Shown piece by piece: positions 28,601 through 36,779 of a stretch of 64,000 nucleotides of DNA. The stretch spans positions 547,023-611,022 of the forward strand of contig NZ_JAJKFV010000011.1 of assembly GCF_020966775.1 (NCBI RefSeq), read 5' to 3'. A program made the translations under genes and the position numbers. This DNA comes from Rhodopirellula halodulae (GTDB lineage Bacteria > Planctomycetota > Planctomycetia > Pirellulales > Pirellulaceae). The notes beneath the pieces are model-generated. The model had not been told where the DNA came from, ran no database searches, and was given only the letters and a program-made list of their open reading frames with translations. Position 1 is the stretch's first letter. Each line of letters begins with the position of its first letter.

Positions 28601-29583
28601 TTGGCGGCCGGCAGATTACGAAGACAGTCGAAGGCCGTGAGCGTTTCCCAGTGCGAGTTCGTTACGCCCGCGAACTGCGGGACGATCTCGAATCGCTCGA
28701 ACGGATTCTGGTCCCAACGCCGATGGGATCGCAGATTCCGCTCGGACAACTCGCAGACATTCGTTACACGCGCGGCCCGCAGGTCATCAAGAGCGAAGAC
28801 ACGTTCTTGCTCGGATACGTGCTATTCGACAAGAAGCCCGGTGAGGCGGAAGTCGACGTTGTCGAAGATGCTCAGGCATTTTTGCAATCGAAGATTGACT
28901 CGGGCGAGTTCACGCTGCCCGCTGGAGTCACCTACACGTTCGCAGGCAACTACGAAAACCAAATCCGATCGCAAAAAACGCTGGCAATCGTGTTACCACT
29001 CGCACTCGGGATCATCTTCTTGATTCTGTACCTGCAATTCAAATCAGCCATCACAACATCGCTAGTCTTCAGTGGCATCCTGATCGCGTGGGCGGGCGGT
29101 TTCATCATGCTATGGTTGTACGGGACCGAATGGTTCCTCGATTTCAGCTTACTCGGCACCAACATGCGTGAGCTGTTCCAAGTCAAAACGATCAACCTAA
29201 GTGTTGCCGTTTGGGTCGGCTTCTTGGCCCTGTTCGGCATCGCCAGCGACGATGGCGTCGTGATCGCATCGTACCTTGACGAAAGCTTCCGCAAGGATCG
29301 CATCGAGAACGCCCAGCACGCTCGCGAAGCCACTGTGGCTGCCGGCATGAGACGCGTTCGACCGTGTTTAATGACCACGGCGACGACAATCCTGGCATTG
29401 ATTCCAATCCTGACATCGACCGGCCGTGGCAGCGACATTATGGTGCCGATGGCGATCCCCAGTTTCGGCGGCATGGTCATCGCAATCATCACGATGTTTA
29501 TCGTGCCGGTTTTGTATTGCAGTGCGATGGAGTGGAAGTTGCGGCTGGGTATCCGAGACGAACGCTTTGCGAAGGACGCTTGA
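25606..29583 (+). CDS. Heavy-metal RND efflux pump, CusA-type (monovalent Cu/Ag predicted)
   Basis: 1325 residues against about 1047 for E. coli CusA. The TM4 motif AIGTMVDMGIILTEN (Asp490, Glu497) is the Cus class, and the pore-domain region VMLQSGMRAPMGMKV carries a Met in the position of a CusA binding Met. The extra length comes from a segment after residue 350 (LEPITGATASSDAWV), an extra pair or more of transmembrane helices between TM6 and TM7 (about 585-690), and an acidic insertion near 845-880. Proton-driven export from the periplasm through the adaptor 15 bases upstream. Confidence 0.95.
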   Translation: MTDNDETIEYAKRSILGRLIWFCLTNKLVVLLLVIATLGWGVMVAPFDWETGALPRDPVPVDAIPDIGENQQIVFTQWMGRSPQDVEDQIGYPLTVALLGIPEVKTIRSYSMFGFSSIYIIFGEDADFYWSRTRVLEKLNSLPAGTLPDGVQPTLGPDATALGQIYLYTLEGRDPDGNPTGGWDLRELRTIQDYYVRYSLTSAEGISEVASIGGFVQEYQIDVDPDAMRAAGVTLAKVFESIRMTNVDVGARTIELNKAEYVIRGLGFIEDIEDIEKTVVKVTDNVPITVADVANVSLGPALRRGALDKAGAEAVGGVAVVRYGYNPLAAIKNIKQRIKEVSPGLPTKVLVDYTKTSADEVDLYADRHDLEPITGATASSDAWVKHLRGMPQEQWPTWITTSQVAVVPFYDRTGLIYETLGTLNTALFEEILVTIIVILVMVVHLRSSFLISALLPLAVLMCFIAMKTFGVDANIVALSGIAIAIGTMVDMGIILTENILKYLDEAAPEDDKLTVIFKAAHEVAGAVLTAVTTTVVSFLPVFTMIGAEGKLFRPLAFTKTFALTASVIVALTIIPPAAHVLMGGRIESKSLRRGAWFALLILGIAASMMLTWWVGAILIVLSAYKLYEERIPERYHRFGPYAASALAAIVVGVLLTQEWLPLGPQKGLLLNLLFVGGLIGGILGFFTVFQRFLYEPILRWCLNHKLAFLCLPTAILLFGGSAWLGFDKVFGFVPKAFSMVGISDSTVRESGPWRTATNVLPGLGKEFMPPLDEGSFLYMPTTMPHASIGEAMDVLQLQNQLLVSIPEVESVVGKIGRADTPLDPAPVSMIETYITYKSEYKTDEDGHRLNFRYDTEANEYIRDDDGELILDPTGRPFRQWRDEIRTPDDIWQAITTAAQIPGTTSAPKLQPIAARIVMLQSGMRAPMGMKVKGPDLETIERVALELESLLKQIPTVQSSAVIADRIVGKPYLEIDIDRDAIKRYGLHIRSVQDVIEVAIGGRQITKTVEGRERFPVRVRYARELRDDLESLERILVPTPMGSQIPLGQLADIRYTRGPQVIKSEDTFLLGYVLFDKKPGEAEVDVVEDAQAFLQSKIDSGEFTLPAGVTYTFAGNYENQIRSQKTLAIVLPLALGIIFLILYLQFKSAITTSLVFSGILIAWAGGFIMLWLYGTEWFLDFSLLGTNMRELFQVKTINLSVAVWVGFLALFGIASDDGVVIASYLDESFRKDRIENAQHAREATVAAGMRRVRPCLMTTATTILALIPILTSTGRGSDIMVPMAIPSFGGMVIAIITMFIVPVLYCSAMEWKLRLGIRDERFAKDA

Positions 29584-29784
29584 GGGAAGATGGGGAGTGA
29601 AGCTGGGTTAATCAGACTCCCAAGTGGGCGTGTTGGTATGCGAATTGCTTGATTTGCGGCTGGCCATGCAAGAATGACAGAACAACGCGGCAAGCATTTG
29701 CCGATAAACTGGACTGGTCGCAAGGCTAGTTGTAGCCTACAATCTTTTTGATGGCCTACCTATTAAGAAGAACCAACTGACACG

Positions 29785-30183
29785 ATGTTTCGGCTGCTTT
29801 TACTATCGTTTATCGCATTGCGAGTTGTCGCGTGCCCGGTGTTTTGCCTGGGTGGGTCTGATGATCGTTTTGTGAGCGATGTGGCAGTTGTGCATCATTC
29901 TTGTGGTTGTTCTGGTGAACAGAACGCGCCTTGTGATGACGATAGCGTTCCACCGGTGGAATCGCCTTGCCCTTGCGAAACGGGATGTGAGTGCCAGGTC
30001 ACGCCTGAGCTGAACCACCGAACGATTGCTGATTTTCAGCTCGCCTTGGATCTCGCTCCGCTGAAATTGGAGTCGCTTGATCTCTCTGAGGTCTTGGTTT
30101 CTCGATTCGAGCATCAACCACGTCCATTCAATCTCTTGACGGGTCGCTCGGTGCGCGTTGCGCACTCTTCTTGGCTGCTCTGA
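29785..30183 (+). CDS. Small secreted Cys-rich protein at the head of an RND operon
   Basis: 132 residues. Signal-like start MFRLLLLSFIALRVVAC; a Cys/acidic centre (HHSCGCSGE, CDDD, PCPCETGCECQ) with ten Cys; then a hydrophobic/charged tail ending SSWLL. No known family. Its position before the adaptor and its layout match the proteins at 42625-43125 and 51894-52448, so it is a candidate periplasmic metal buffer or pump partner. Confidence 0.75.
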   Translation: MFRLLLLSFIALRVVACPVFCLGGSDDRFVSDVAVVHHSCGCSGEQNAPCDDDSVPPVESPCPCETGCECQVTPELNHRTIADFQLALDLAPLKLESLDLSEVLVSRFEHQPRPFNLLTGRSVRVAHSSWLL

Positions 30184-30353
30184 GCCGCGACTAGGTCACT
30201 TCGTCTGCTGACCGGCGAACTCGGTTTGTAATTCCGGCTACGGATTTTCGCGCTTGGGTTCTCCCTTCTGGTTGGCTGCGATTTTAGTCGTTGTATGCGC
30301 TCGCGGTTGTTGCGTGCGCTGCTTGCACCGTCTCTAGCCAGCAAGGTTTTCCA

Positions 30354-32051
30354 ATGAGTCATCCGATTCCCCATGCGCCGAGAAAAAATCCTCGGCAAGA
30401 ACCCGTGAAGCCGTCCGTCAACGGACACAAGGTTCCAGACGCCAAAACTGAAATTACTCAGGACGGGAAATCAAAACCTCGCGGTCCCGTTCGCCGCGGT
30501 ATCTCGTTCGTGCTCGGTAGTATCGGACCGACGCTGGTTCTGGCCGGTTTCGCTGCCGTGTTTTGGTATGGGCATCACAACGATTGGCGGATTCCCAAAT
30601 TCGCCGCGTTAACCGGCGAAGTCGAACCGGTTGTCGATGATTGGTGTGAGGAACACGCGGTGCCGGAGTCCATTTGCGTCGAGTGCGATCCGACGTTGAT
30701 GCCCAAAGGACCGGACTACGGTTGGTGTTCGGATCATGGCGTTCACAACTGCGTGCTGGATCATCCCGATGTCGCGCAACTCAAGCAGCCGCCATCGCGG
30801 GGCGAGCTTGCGGCGGACTTGCAGCGTGCGGCCCGTGCGTTGGCGATTGCCCCGCGCAAGGAAAACAACAGCGGCTGCAAGATCTACCAAACGCGGATTC
30901 AGTTCGCGTCGATTGAAGCTGTGATGCAGGCGGGCGTTGATGTCGAACTGGTTGAGCGGCATCCGATTGTGGAGTCGATTTCTGGCAATGGTGAAATTGT
31001 CTACGACCCGACGCGGCAAGCCAAACTGGCGTCTCGCGTGCCGGGCAGCGTTTGGAGAGTTTTCAAGAATGTGGGGGACAAAGTCTCCAAGGGCGAAGTG
31101 TTGGTGGTCGTCGACGCGGTCGAAGTCGGGGAATTAAAAACCTCGCTGCTGCGTTCGCTCGCCGAAGAGAAGTTGCAACAACAGAACGTATCGCGTTTGA
31201 CCAAGGCACGAAGCGCGATTGCGGGGGCGAGAGTTCTGGATGCAGAGGCGGCGCTGGCTAAAGCACGTGCGGATGTCTTGAGTGCGGAGCAATCGTTGCG
31301 GAATCTGGGGTTGCCGGTTGACGTCAAACGGCTTCGGGGAATGGACGAACAACAGGTGCTCGATGAATTGCGTTTCATCGGTATTCCTTCGTCAATCCGC
31401 TCGCAACTCGACGCACAAAGCGACACTGCCAATCTGCTACCGCTTGCGTCGCCGATGGATGGGATCGTCATCGAGCGAACCGTGACGCCGGGCGAGGTGG
31501 TCAATCCGTCGCGGATGCTATTTCAAATCGGTAACACTCGCCAGATGTGGCTGCAACTGAGCGTGCCGCTGGAAAACATGGACCAATTGGCGATCGGGCA
31601 ACGCATCCGGTTCGCACCCGATGGCAGTCGTCAGGTCGTCGAAGGCGTGCTGGACTGGATCGACACATCGGCCGATCAAGACACTCGCATGTTGGAAGTG
31701 CGGGCGGTTCTGGCCAATGACGGCGGGCGGCTTCGAAACGAGACATTCGGCATGGGAGAGATCGTCCTGCGTGAGGAAGCCGATGCGATTGTCATTCCGA
31801 CCGGAGCGTCACATTGGGAAGGCTGTTGCCAAGTCGTCTTTGTTCGCGACAAGGATTATTTCTCCGGCCCCGACAGCTACAAGCTGTTCCACGTCCGCTC
31901 GGTTCGATTGGGTGCCCAAAACGGCGACATCACGGAAATCATCTCCGGTGTCTTGCCCGGCGAGGTCATCGCGACCGCTGGTAGCGACGTGCTGAAGGCG
32001 CAGTTACTGAAAAACAATCTTGGTGCAGGCTGCGACTGCGTCGCTGAATAG
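30354..32051 (+). CDS. RND periplasmic adaptor (CzcB-like) with WCxEH Cys motifs
   Basis: 565 residues from the ATG at 30354 (AAGG upstream; the frame is open to 30291). Basic cytoplasmic start, one membrane anchor (about 50-72), then a Cys/His segment at about 98-135 with WCEEHAVPESICVEC and WCSDHGVHNC. The membrane-fusion core follows (LASRVPGSVWRVFKNVGDKV, a coiled-coil hairpin, LASPMDGIVIERTVTPGEVV). The WCxEH motif recurs in the lipoprotein gene after the pump. Partner of the DFG-type pump 11 bases downstream. Confidence 0.92.
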   Translation: MSHPIPHAPRKNPRQEPVKPSVNGHKVPDAKTEITQDGKSKPRGPVRRGISFVLGSIGPTLVLAGFAAVFWYGHHNDWRIPKFAALTGEVEPVVDDWCEEHAVPESICVECDPTLMPKGPDYGWCSDHGVHNCVLDHPDVAQLKQPPSRGELAADLQRAARALAIAPRKENNSGCKIYQTRIQFASIEAVMQAGVDVELVERHPIVESISGNGEIVYDPTRQAKLASRVPGSVWRVFKNVGDKVSKGEVLVVVDAVEVGELKTSLLRSLAEEKLQQQNVSRLTKARSAIAGARVLDAEAALAKARADVLSAEQSLRNLGLPVDVKRLRGMDEQQVLDELRFIGIPSSIRSQLDAQSDTANLLPLASPMDGIVIERTVTPGEVVNPSRMLFQIGNTRQMWLQLSVPLENMDQLAIGQRIRFAPDGSRQVVEGVLDWIDTSADQDTRMLEVRAVLANDGGRLRNETFGMGEIVLREEADAIVIPTGASHWEGCCQVVFVRDKDYFSGPDSYKLFHVRSVRLGAQNGDITEIISGVLPGEVIATAGSDVLKAQLLKNNLGAGCDCVAE

Positions 32052-32062
32052 GGAGAGCACGG

Positions 32063-35000
32063 ATGCTTAATTGGCTCATTGATTTTTCGCTCAAGCACCG
32101 CGGATTGGTGATTGTGACGGCGTTGTTGTTTGCGGTTGTCGGCGGTTTCTCGCTGCAACAACTCGACATTGACGCATTTCCCGATACGACTCCGGTACAG
32201 ATTCAAATCAACACGGTTGCGCCGTCACTGGCCTCCGAAGAGATTGAACGCCAAATCACCTTTCCCGTCGAGCAAGCCATTAGCGGTTTGCCGGGACTGC
32301 ACGAACTGCGCTCGATTTCCAAGTTCGGGTTGTCGCAAGTCGTGGTCATCTTTGACGATGACATCGACATCTACTTCGCTCGGCAATTGATCAACGAAAG
32401 GCTTTCCACAGTCGAATTACCCGACGGAATTGGGCGGCCCCAAATGGGGCCTGTATCGACTGGGCTGGGTGAGGTCTTTCACTACGTCGTGGTCAATGAC
32501 GGTGTTGATCTTTCGCAGGTGTCGCGAGAGCAACGCGTCAAGCAATTGACCGAACTCCGCACGATTCATGACTGGGTCATCAAGCCTCAGCTTCGTTCGG
32601 TGCGTGGCGTGGCGGAAGTCAACAGTTGGGGCGGATATGAAAAACAGTATCAGGTGCGGATCGACCCGGACCTACTGCTCAAATACGGACTGACGTTCGA
32701 GCAAGTCAGCGAGGCAATTCAGGAGAACAACGAAAACGTCGGCGGCGGTACGGTGACCGATGGCAGTGAGATGCTGTTGGTCCACGGTGTTGGTCGGACG
32801 GTGAACATTGCACAAATCGAAGAAGTCATCGTCACGGCCAAAGACGGTGTGCCGGTTCGTGTTCGCGACGTGGCCGAGGTACAGATCGGTCACGAGATTC
32901 GTCGTGGTGCGGTCACGGCCAACGGTCGAGGCGAAGCCGTGCTGGGTCTCGGTTTCATGCTGATGGGCGAGAACAGTGACGAGGTCACATGGGCACTGAA
33001 GGAAAAGCTCGAACAGATTAAGGAAACCCTGCCTGCCGGTGTAACGATTCAAACGGTCTACGATCGGACGGAACTGATCGACCACGTCATCCATACCGTG
33101 CAGAAAAACTTGTTTGAGGGCGGCCTGCTGGTCATCGCCATCCTGTTCATTTTTCTTGGCAATTTGCGAGCCGGGTTGATCGTGGCTTTGGCGATTCCGT
33201 TGTCGATGCTGTTCGCGTTCTCGGGAATGTTGAAGTTTGGCATCGCCGCGAGTTTGCTCAGTCTCGGTGCGATCGACTTTGGATTGGTTGTCGATAGCAG
33301 TGTCGTGATGATCGAGAACTGCGTGCGGCATTTAGCACACAACCGGGACGGTAAGAGCCGCTTGGAGATTATTCGCGATGCAGCCATTGAAGTTCGCAAG
33401 CCGACGATGTTTGGCGAACTGATCATCATGATCGTCTATTTGCCGATCCTGACCCTGGAAGGCATCGAAGGAAAACTGTTTAGGCCGATGGCGTTGACCG
33501 TCATCATGGCACTCGCCGGTTCGATGATTCTTTCGCTGACGTTGATGCCCGTTTTGGCGAGCATCTTTTTGCCCAAAAACATCAAGGAAACGGAACCTTG
33601 GTTGATCCGCGTTCTGAAATGGCTGTACGCCCCGGTGCTGCGGTTCACCATGCATCACAAGGCGTTCGTGATTGGTTCGGCCGTGCTGTTGTTGGTCAGC
33701 GTTTTCACCCTCGTCGCACCTAACCTCGGCAGCGAGTTCGTGCCTCGACTTTCCGAAGGAGCCATTACGCTCAATGTTGTGCGTTTGGCGGGCACGCCGC
33801 TTGAAGAATCCATGCGTTACAACACGCGGATGGAGCAGGTGCTACTGGAAAAGTTCCCTGACGAAGTCAACCAAGTTTGGAGCCGCATCGGGACCGCCGA
33901 AGTCGCCACCGATCCGATGGGGACTGAACTTACCGACCTGTTCATCACGCTGCATCCCCGCGAGCAATGGACGCGGGCGGAAACGCAAGAGGAACTGACG
34001 ACTCTGGTGCAACGGGAGCTTCGCGATTTGCCGGGGCCGCGTTTGGCGTTGTCGCAACCGATTGAGATGCGAATGAACGAGATGATCTCGGGCGTTCGCT
34101 CGGACGTCGCGGCAATCCTGTACGGCGATGATCTCGATCTGATGAACGAGAAAGCAATCGAGATTGAACGGGCATTGAATTCGATTGCCGGGGCTTCGGA
34201 CGTGAAGATCGAGCAGATATCAGGTCAGCCGGTTTTGCAAATTCAAGTCAAACAGGATCAGATCGCTCGCTACGGTATCCCCGCCAGCACGGTGATGAAC
34301 ATCGTCCGCTCCTTGGGAAGCAATCATGTCGGCGAAGTCTACGAAGGGCAACTGCGATTTCCGTTGGTGATTCGATTGCCAGAAGAAGCAAGGTCTGACC
34401 CGGAAGCCATCGGTGAAATTTTGGTCGCGACGCCGTCGGGCCAACGCATTCCGCTTTCGCGTCTGGCCTCGATCGAGCGTGTGGAAGGTTTCAACACGAT
34501 CAAACGCGACTGGTATCAACGTCGCATCACGATCGAGGCGAATGTGCGTGGCCGCGACCTTGGCAGTTTCGTCGCCGAGGCACAGCAAGTCGTCGATGCC
34601 AAGGTTCAATTGCCCGCCGGTCGCTATCGCATCGAGTGGGGTGGGCAGTTTGAAAACCTCGAGCGAGCACAGACGCGGTTGATGATCGTCGTGCCGATCG
34701 CGCTGCTGTTGATCTTGGCATTGCTCTACACAACGTACCGCAACTGGATCGACTCGTTTCGTGTGTTCACGGGCGTTCCCTTCGCATGGATCGGCGGCGT
34801 GCTGGCGTTGTGGATTCGCGACATGCCGTTTTCGATTTCGGCCGCTGTTGGCTTCATCGCCTTGTCCGGCGTCGCGGTGCTCGATGACATGCTGCTGGTT
34901 TCAACGATCCGACAACTGCGACGGCGTGGGCGTTCGCTGGATGAAGCCGTCGAGGAAGCGGCAATGACAAGATTGCGTCCGATCCTGATGACCACGTTGG

Positions 35001-35305
35001 TGGCCAGCCTCGGCTTTGTGCCGATGGCCTTCAGCACGGGCATGGGAGCGGAAGTGCAACGACCGCTGGCGACGGTCGTGATCGGTGGCGTTTGCAGCGC
35101 CATGATCATGAGCCTGCTTGTACTTCGTGTGCTTTACGTGGTCTTCAACATGCCCACCGAGAGCCACGATGACGATGGAGGAGACGATGACGGTCATTGT
35201 CTTGAGCCGGAAGAACCGACCGACCCGGAGGCCGGACTGGAGTTTGATGCTTCGCAAGAGCGAGAGTCACAACGTTGGTCCGAACCGACGACGGTCACCC
35301 CCTAG
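32063..35305 (+). CDS. Heavy-metal RND efflux pump, CzcA-like (divalent cations predicted)
   Basis: 1080 residues, about the family length. The TM4 motif is AIDFGLVVDSSVVMIEN (Asp405, Asp411, Glu418), the DFG..D..E pattern of Zn/Co/Cd/Ni pumps. The porter part has IEMRMNEMISGVRSDVA, as in CzcA. Unlike the other three pumps in the window, it has no large insertion between TM6 and TM7. The C-terminal tail is acidic (DDDGGDDDGHC). GGGAGAG precedes the ATG. Confidence 0.95.
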   Translation: MLNWLIDFSLKHRGLVIVTALLFAVVGGFSLQQLDIDAFPDTTPVQIQINTVAPSLASEEIERQITFPVEQAISGLPGLHELRSISKFGLSQVVVIFDDDIDIYFARQLINERLSTVELPDGIGRPQMGPVSTGLGEVFHYVVVNDGVDLSQVSREQRVKQLTELRTIHDWVIKPQLRSVRGVAEVNSWGGYEKQYQVRIDPDLLLKYGLTFEQVSEAIQENNENVGGGTVTDGSEMLLVHGVGRTVNIAQIEEVIVTAKDGVPVRVRDVAEVQIGHEIRRGAVTANGRGEAVLGLGFMLMGENSDEVTWALKEKLEQIKETLPAGVTIQTVYDRTELIDHVIHTVQKNLFEGGLLVIAILFIFLGNLRAGLIVALAIPLSMLFAFSGMLKFGIAASLLSLGAIDFGLVVDSSVVMIENCVRHLAHNRDGKSRLEIIRDAAIEVRKPTMFGELIIMIVYLPILTLEGIEGKLFRPMALTVIMALAGSMILSLTLMPVLASIFLPKNIKETEPWLIRVLKWLYAPVLRFTMHHKAFVIGSAVLLLVSVFTLVAPNLGSEFVPRLSEGAITLNVVRLAGTPLEESMRYNTRMEQVLLEKFPDEVNQVWSRIGTAEVATDPMGTELTDLFITLHPREQWTRAETQEELTTLVQRELRDLPGPRLALSQPIEMRMNEMISGVRSDVAAILYGDDLDLMNEKAIEIERALNSIAGASDVKIEQISGQPVLQIQVKQDQIARYGIPASTVMNIVRSLGSNHVGEVYEGQLRFPLVIRLPEEARSDPEAIGEILVATPSGQRIPLSRLASIERVEGFNTIKRDWYQRRITIEANVRGRDLGSFVAEAQQVVDAKVQLPAGRYRIEWGGQFENLERAQTRLMIVVPIALLLILALLYTTYRNWIDSFRVFTGVPFAWIGGVLALWIRDMPFSISAAVGFIALSGVAVLDDMLLVSTIRQLRRRGRSLDEAVEEAAMTRLRPILMTTLVASLGFVPMAFSTGMGAEVQRPLATVVIGGVCSAMIMSLLVLRVLYVVFNMPTESHDDDGGDDDGHCLEPEEPTDPEAGLEFDASQERESQRWSEPTTVTP

Positions 35306-35335
35306 AAATTCGGCCCTGAGCCGAAGGAGAACAAG

Positions 35336-35698
35336 ATGAATTGGATGATGAATGGACGCGGCCTGATGTTTGGTTTGCTGGTAACAGCGGCGATCGGACT
35401 GGCAGGATGCAATAGCGACGACGTTGCTACCGAACCGGGCGTGGCGGAACCCGTCGCGGCCACAAACGTGGACCACAGCCACGGTGGTTGGTGGTGCGTC
35501 GAACACGGCGTGCCCGAGGAGGAATGTCCCCGATGCGACAAAACGCTGGTGTCCGAGTTCAAGGAAGCGGGCGATTGGTGCGACGAGCACGAGCGTCCCG
35601 AGTCGCAGTGTTTCATTTGCAGCCCCAAACGCGCCGAAAAGTTTGTCGCACGTTACGAAGCGAAGACCGGTCACCAACCGCCCGAACCGACCGAGTAA
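35336..35698 (+). CDS. Lipoprotein with two WCxEH..CxxC motifs
   Basis: 120 residues; strong ribosome site AAGGAG. Lipobox IGLAGC, then WWCVEHGVPEEECPRC and WCDEHERPESQCFIC, two copies of the Cys/His motif also present twice in the adaptor encoded at 30354-32051. A soluble, lipid-anchored domain matching part of the adaptor suggests metal delivery to the adaptor or competition with it. The WCxEHxxPExxCxxC pattern would suit Zn or Co. Confidence 0.78.
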   Translation: MNWMMNGRGLMFGLLVTAAIGLAGCNSDDVATEPGVAEPVAATNVDHSHGGWWCVEHGVPEEECPRCDKTLVSEFKEAGDWCDEHERPESQCFICSPKRAEKFVARYEAKTGHQPPEPTE

Positions 35699-35806
35699 TT
35701 TGCTCGAGCCAAGTGGCTGGGGGTGTGGTGGCTTCGACCAGCCCGTTGAAAACGCTCGCTCCCAGTCACTCTTTCGTCCCAACTCCCAACTCAAAAGGAG
35801 ATCGCC

Positions 35807-35812
35807 ATGTGA
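35807..35812 (+). other. Start-stop minimal ORF with strong ribosome site
   Basis: AAAAGGAGATCGCC is followed by ATG-TGA. It is 70 bases before the HMA gene. Either the fossil start of a lost gene or a regulatory start-stop element affecting the downstream message. Confidence 0.35.
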
Positions 35813-35882
35813 CACTCAGCCCCCATCCGAAAGGACTGACCATTTTGAAAACCACAATCTGTTACCTGGAAGGAATCTGAAA

Positions 35883-36230
35883 ATGTACCGCACCTCCCTC
35901 TGCCTTGCCCTGACGTTCGCCTTTGCCGTTTGCATGACCGCCCAAAGCCGAGTGGCCAATGCCGCTGGTGCTTCGACGACCAAAACCACCATCACCTTGA
36001 AGGTTCTCACCTGCGAGAACTGCGCCAAGAAGGTGGCGGCCAAGTTGAACGAAGTTCCCGGCGTCGAAAGCGTCAAGACGGACGTCAAATCCAAGACCGC
36101 GACCGTCGTTCCCAAAAGCAACGCGACCCCGTCGCCGTTGAAACTTTGGGAAGCGATCGAGAAGGCCGGTAAGGAACCAGTGAAGCTCGTCGGGCCGAGC
36201 GGAACGTTCACGTCCAAACCGAAGCAATAG
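35883..36230 (+). CDS. Secreted heavy-metal-associated (HMA) domain protein
   Basis: 115 residues from the ATG at 35883 (GGAAGGA upstream), although the frame stays open far upstream. Signal peptide ending near VANAAG, then an HMA ferredoxin-like fold with LTCENCAKKVAAKL and GVESVKTDVKSKTATV. The CxxC pair binds Cu(I) or Zn(II) in this family. Instead of the usual second half it ends in a Lys-rich tail. Export to the periplasm makes it a MerP-like metal carrier. Confidence 0.88.
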   Translation: MYRTSLCLALTFAFAVCMTAQSRVANAAGASTTKTTITLKVLTCENCAKKVAAKLNEVPGVESVKTDVKSKTATVVPKSNATPSPLKLWEAIEKAGKEPVKLVGPSGTFTSKPKQ

Positions 36231-36326
36231 TCTCACACCGACTCTCAATTGATACGCCGCCGATGTGGAGACTTCTTCCGCATCGGCGGCAGTCGGCCAA
36301 CGAATGTCGGAAGCCAACAACCACCT

Positions 36327-36779
36327 ATGCCATTTCACCAAACTCACCACATCGCCGCCGCGTTGATCGCTCTCGTTTTGCTAACCGTCGGATGCGATCG
36401 CGACTCATCGCCAACGAATGTAGTTCCGTCACCGACCAGCGCGGGACCGATTCAGTTGACGGATGATTCGTTTCAAGCTGAAGTCCTTGAAAGCGAACTC
36501 CCGGTGTTGGTCGATATGTGGGCACCGTGGTGCCAGCCCTGCATCGCGATGAAGCCGACGATACAGCGACTTGCATCGGAGTTGTCCGGAGATGTGAAAG
36601 TGGCCGAATTGAACATTGAAGAGAACCCGTTCATTCAACAAAAGTATGACATTGACAAGTATCCGATGCTATTGATTTTCGTCGATGGCATCGAGGTGCA
36701 AAGACTTGTGGGAAGCGAAACCCACGAGCAACTACTCGACGCGCTATCAAATCATGTAGCCGTGGAGAAACAACGATGA
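36327..36779 (+). CDS. Thioredoxin-fold lipoprotein
   Basis: 150 residues from the ATG at 36327, chosen for its lipoprotein signal (ALVLLTVGC). Thioredoxin domain with WAPWCQPCIAMKP and the cis-Pro segment KYPMLLIF. It is likely a reductant or disulfide exchanger facing the periplasm. The stop overlaps the ATG of the CYP152 gene (ATGA, 36776-36779), the first of three such junctions in the cassette. Confidence 0.9.
   Translation: MPFHQTHHIAAALIALVLLTVGCDRDSSPTNVVPSPTSAGPIQLTDDSFQAEVLESELPVLVDMWAPWCQPCIAMKPTIQRLASELSGDVKVAELNIEENPFIQQKYDIDKYPMLLIFVDGIEVQRLVGSETHEQLLDALSNHVAVEKQR

Noticed and set aside
35424-35882. N-terminal extension of the HMA gene
   Set aside because: The frame is open upstream, but it overlaps the lipoprotein gene and has no coding character; the ATG at 35883 has a ribosome site and signal peptide.
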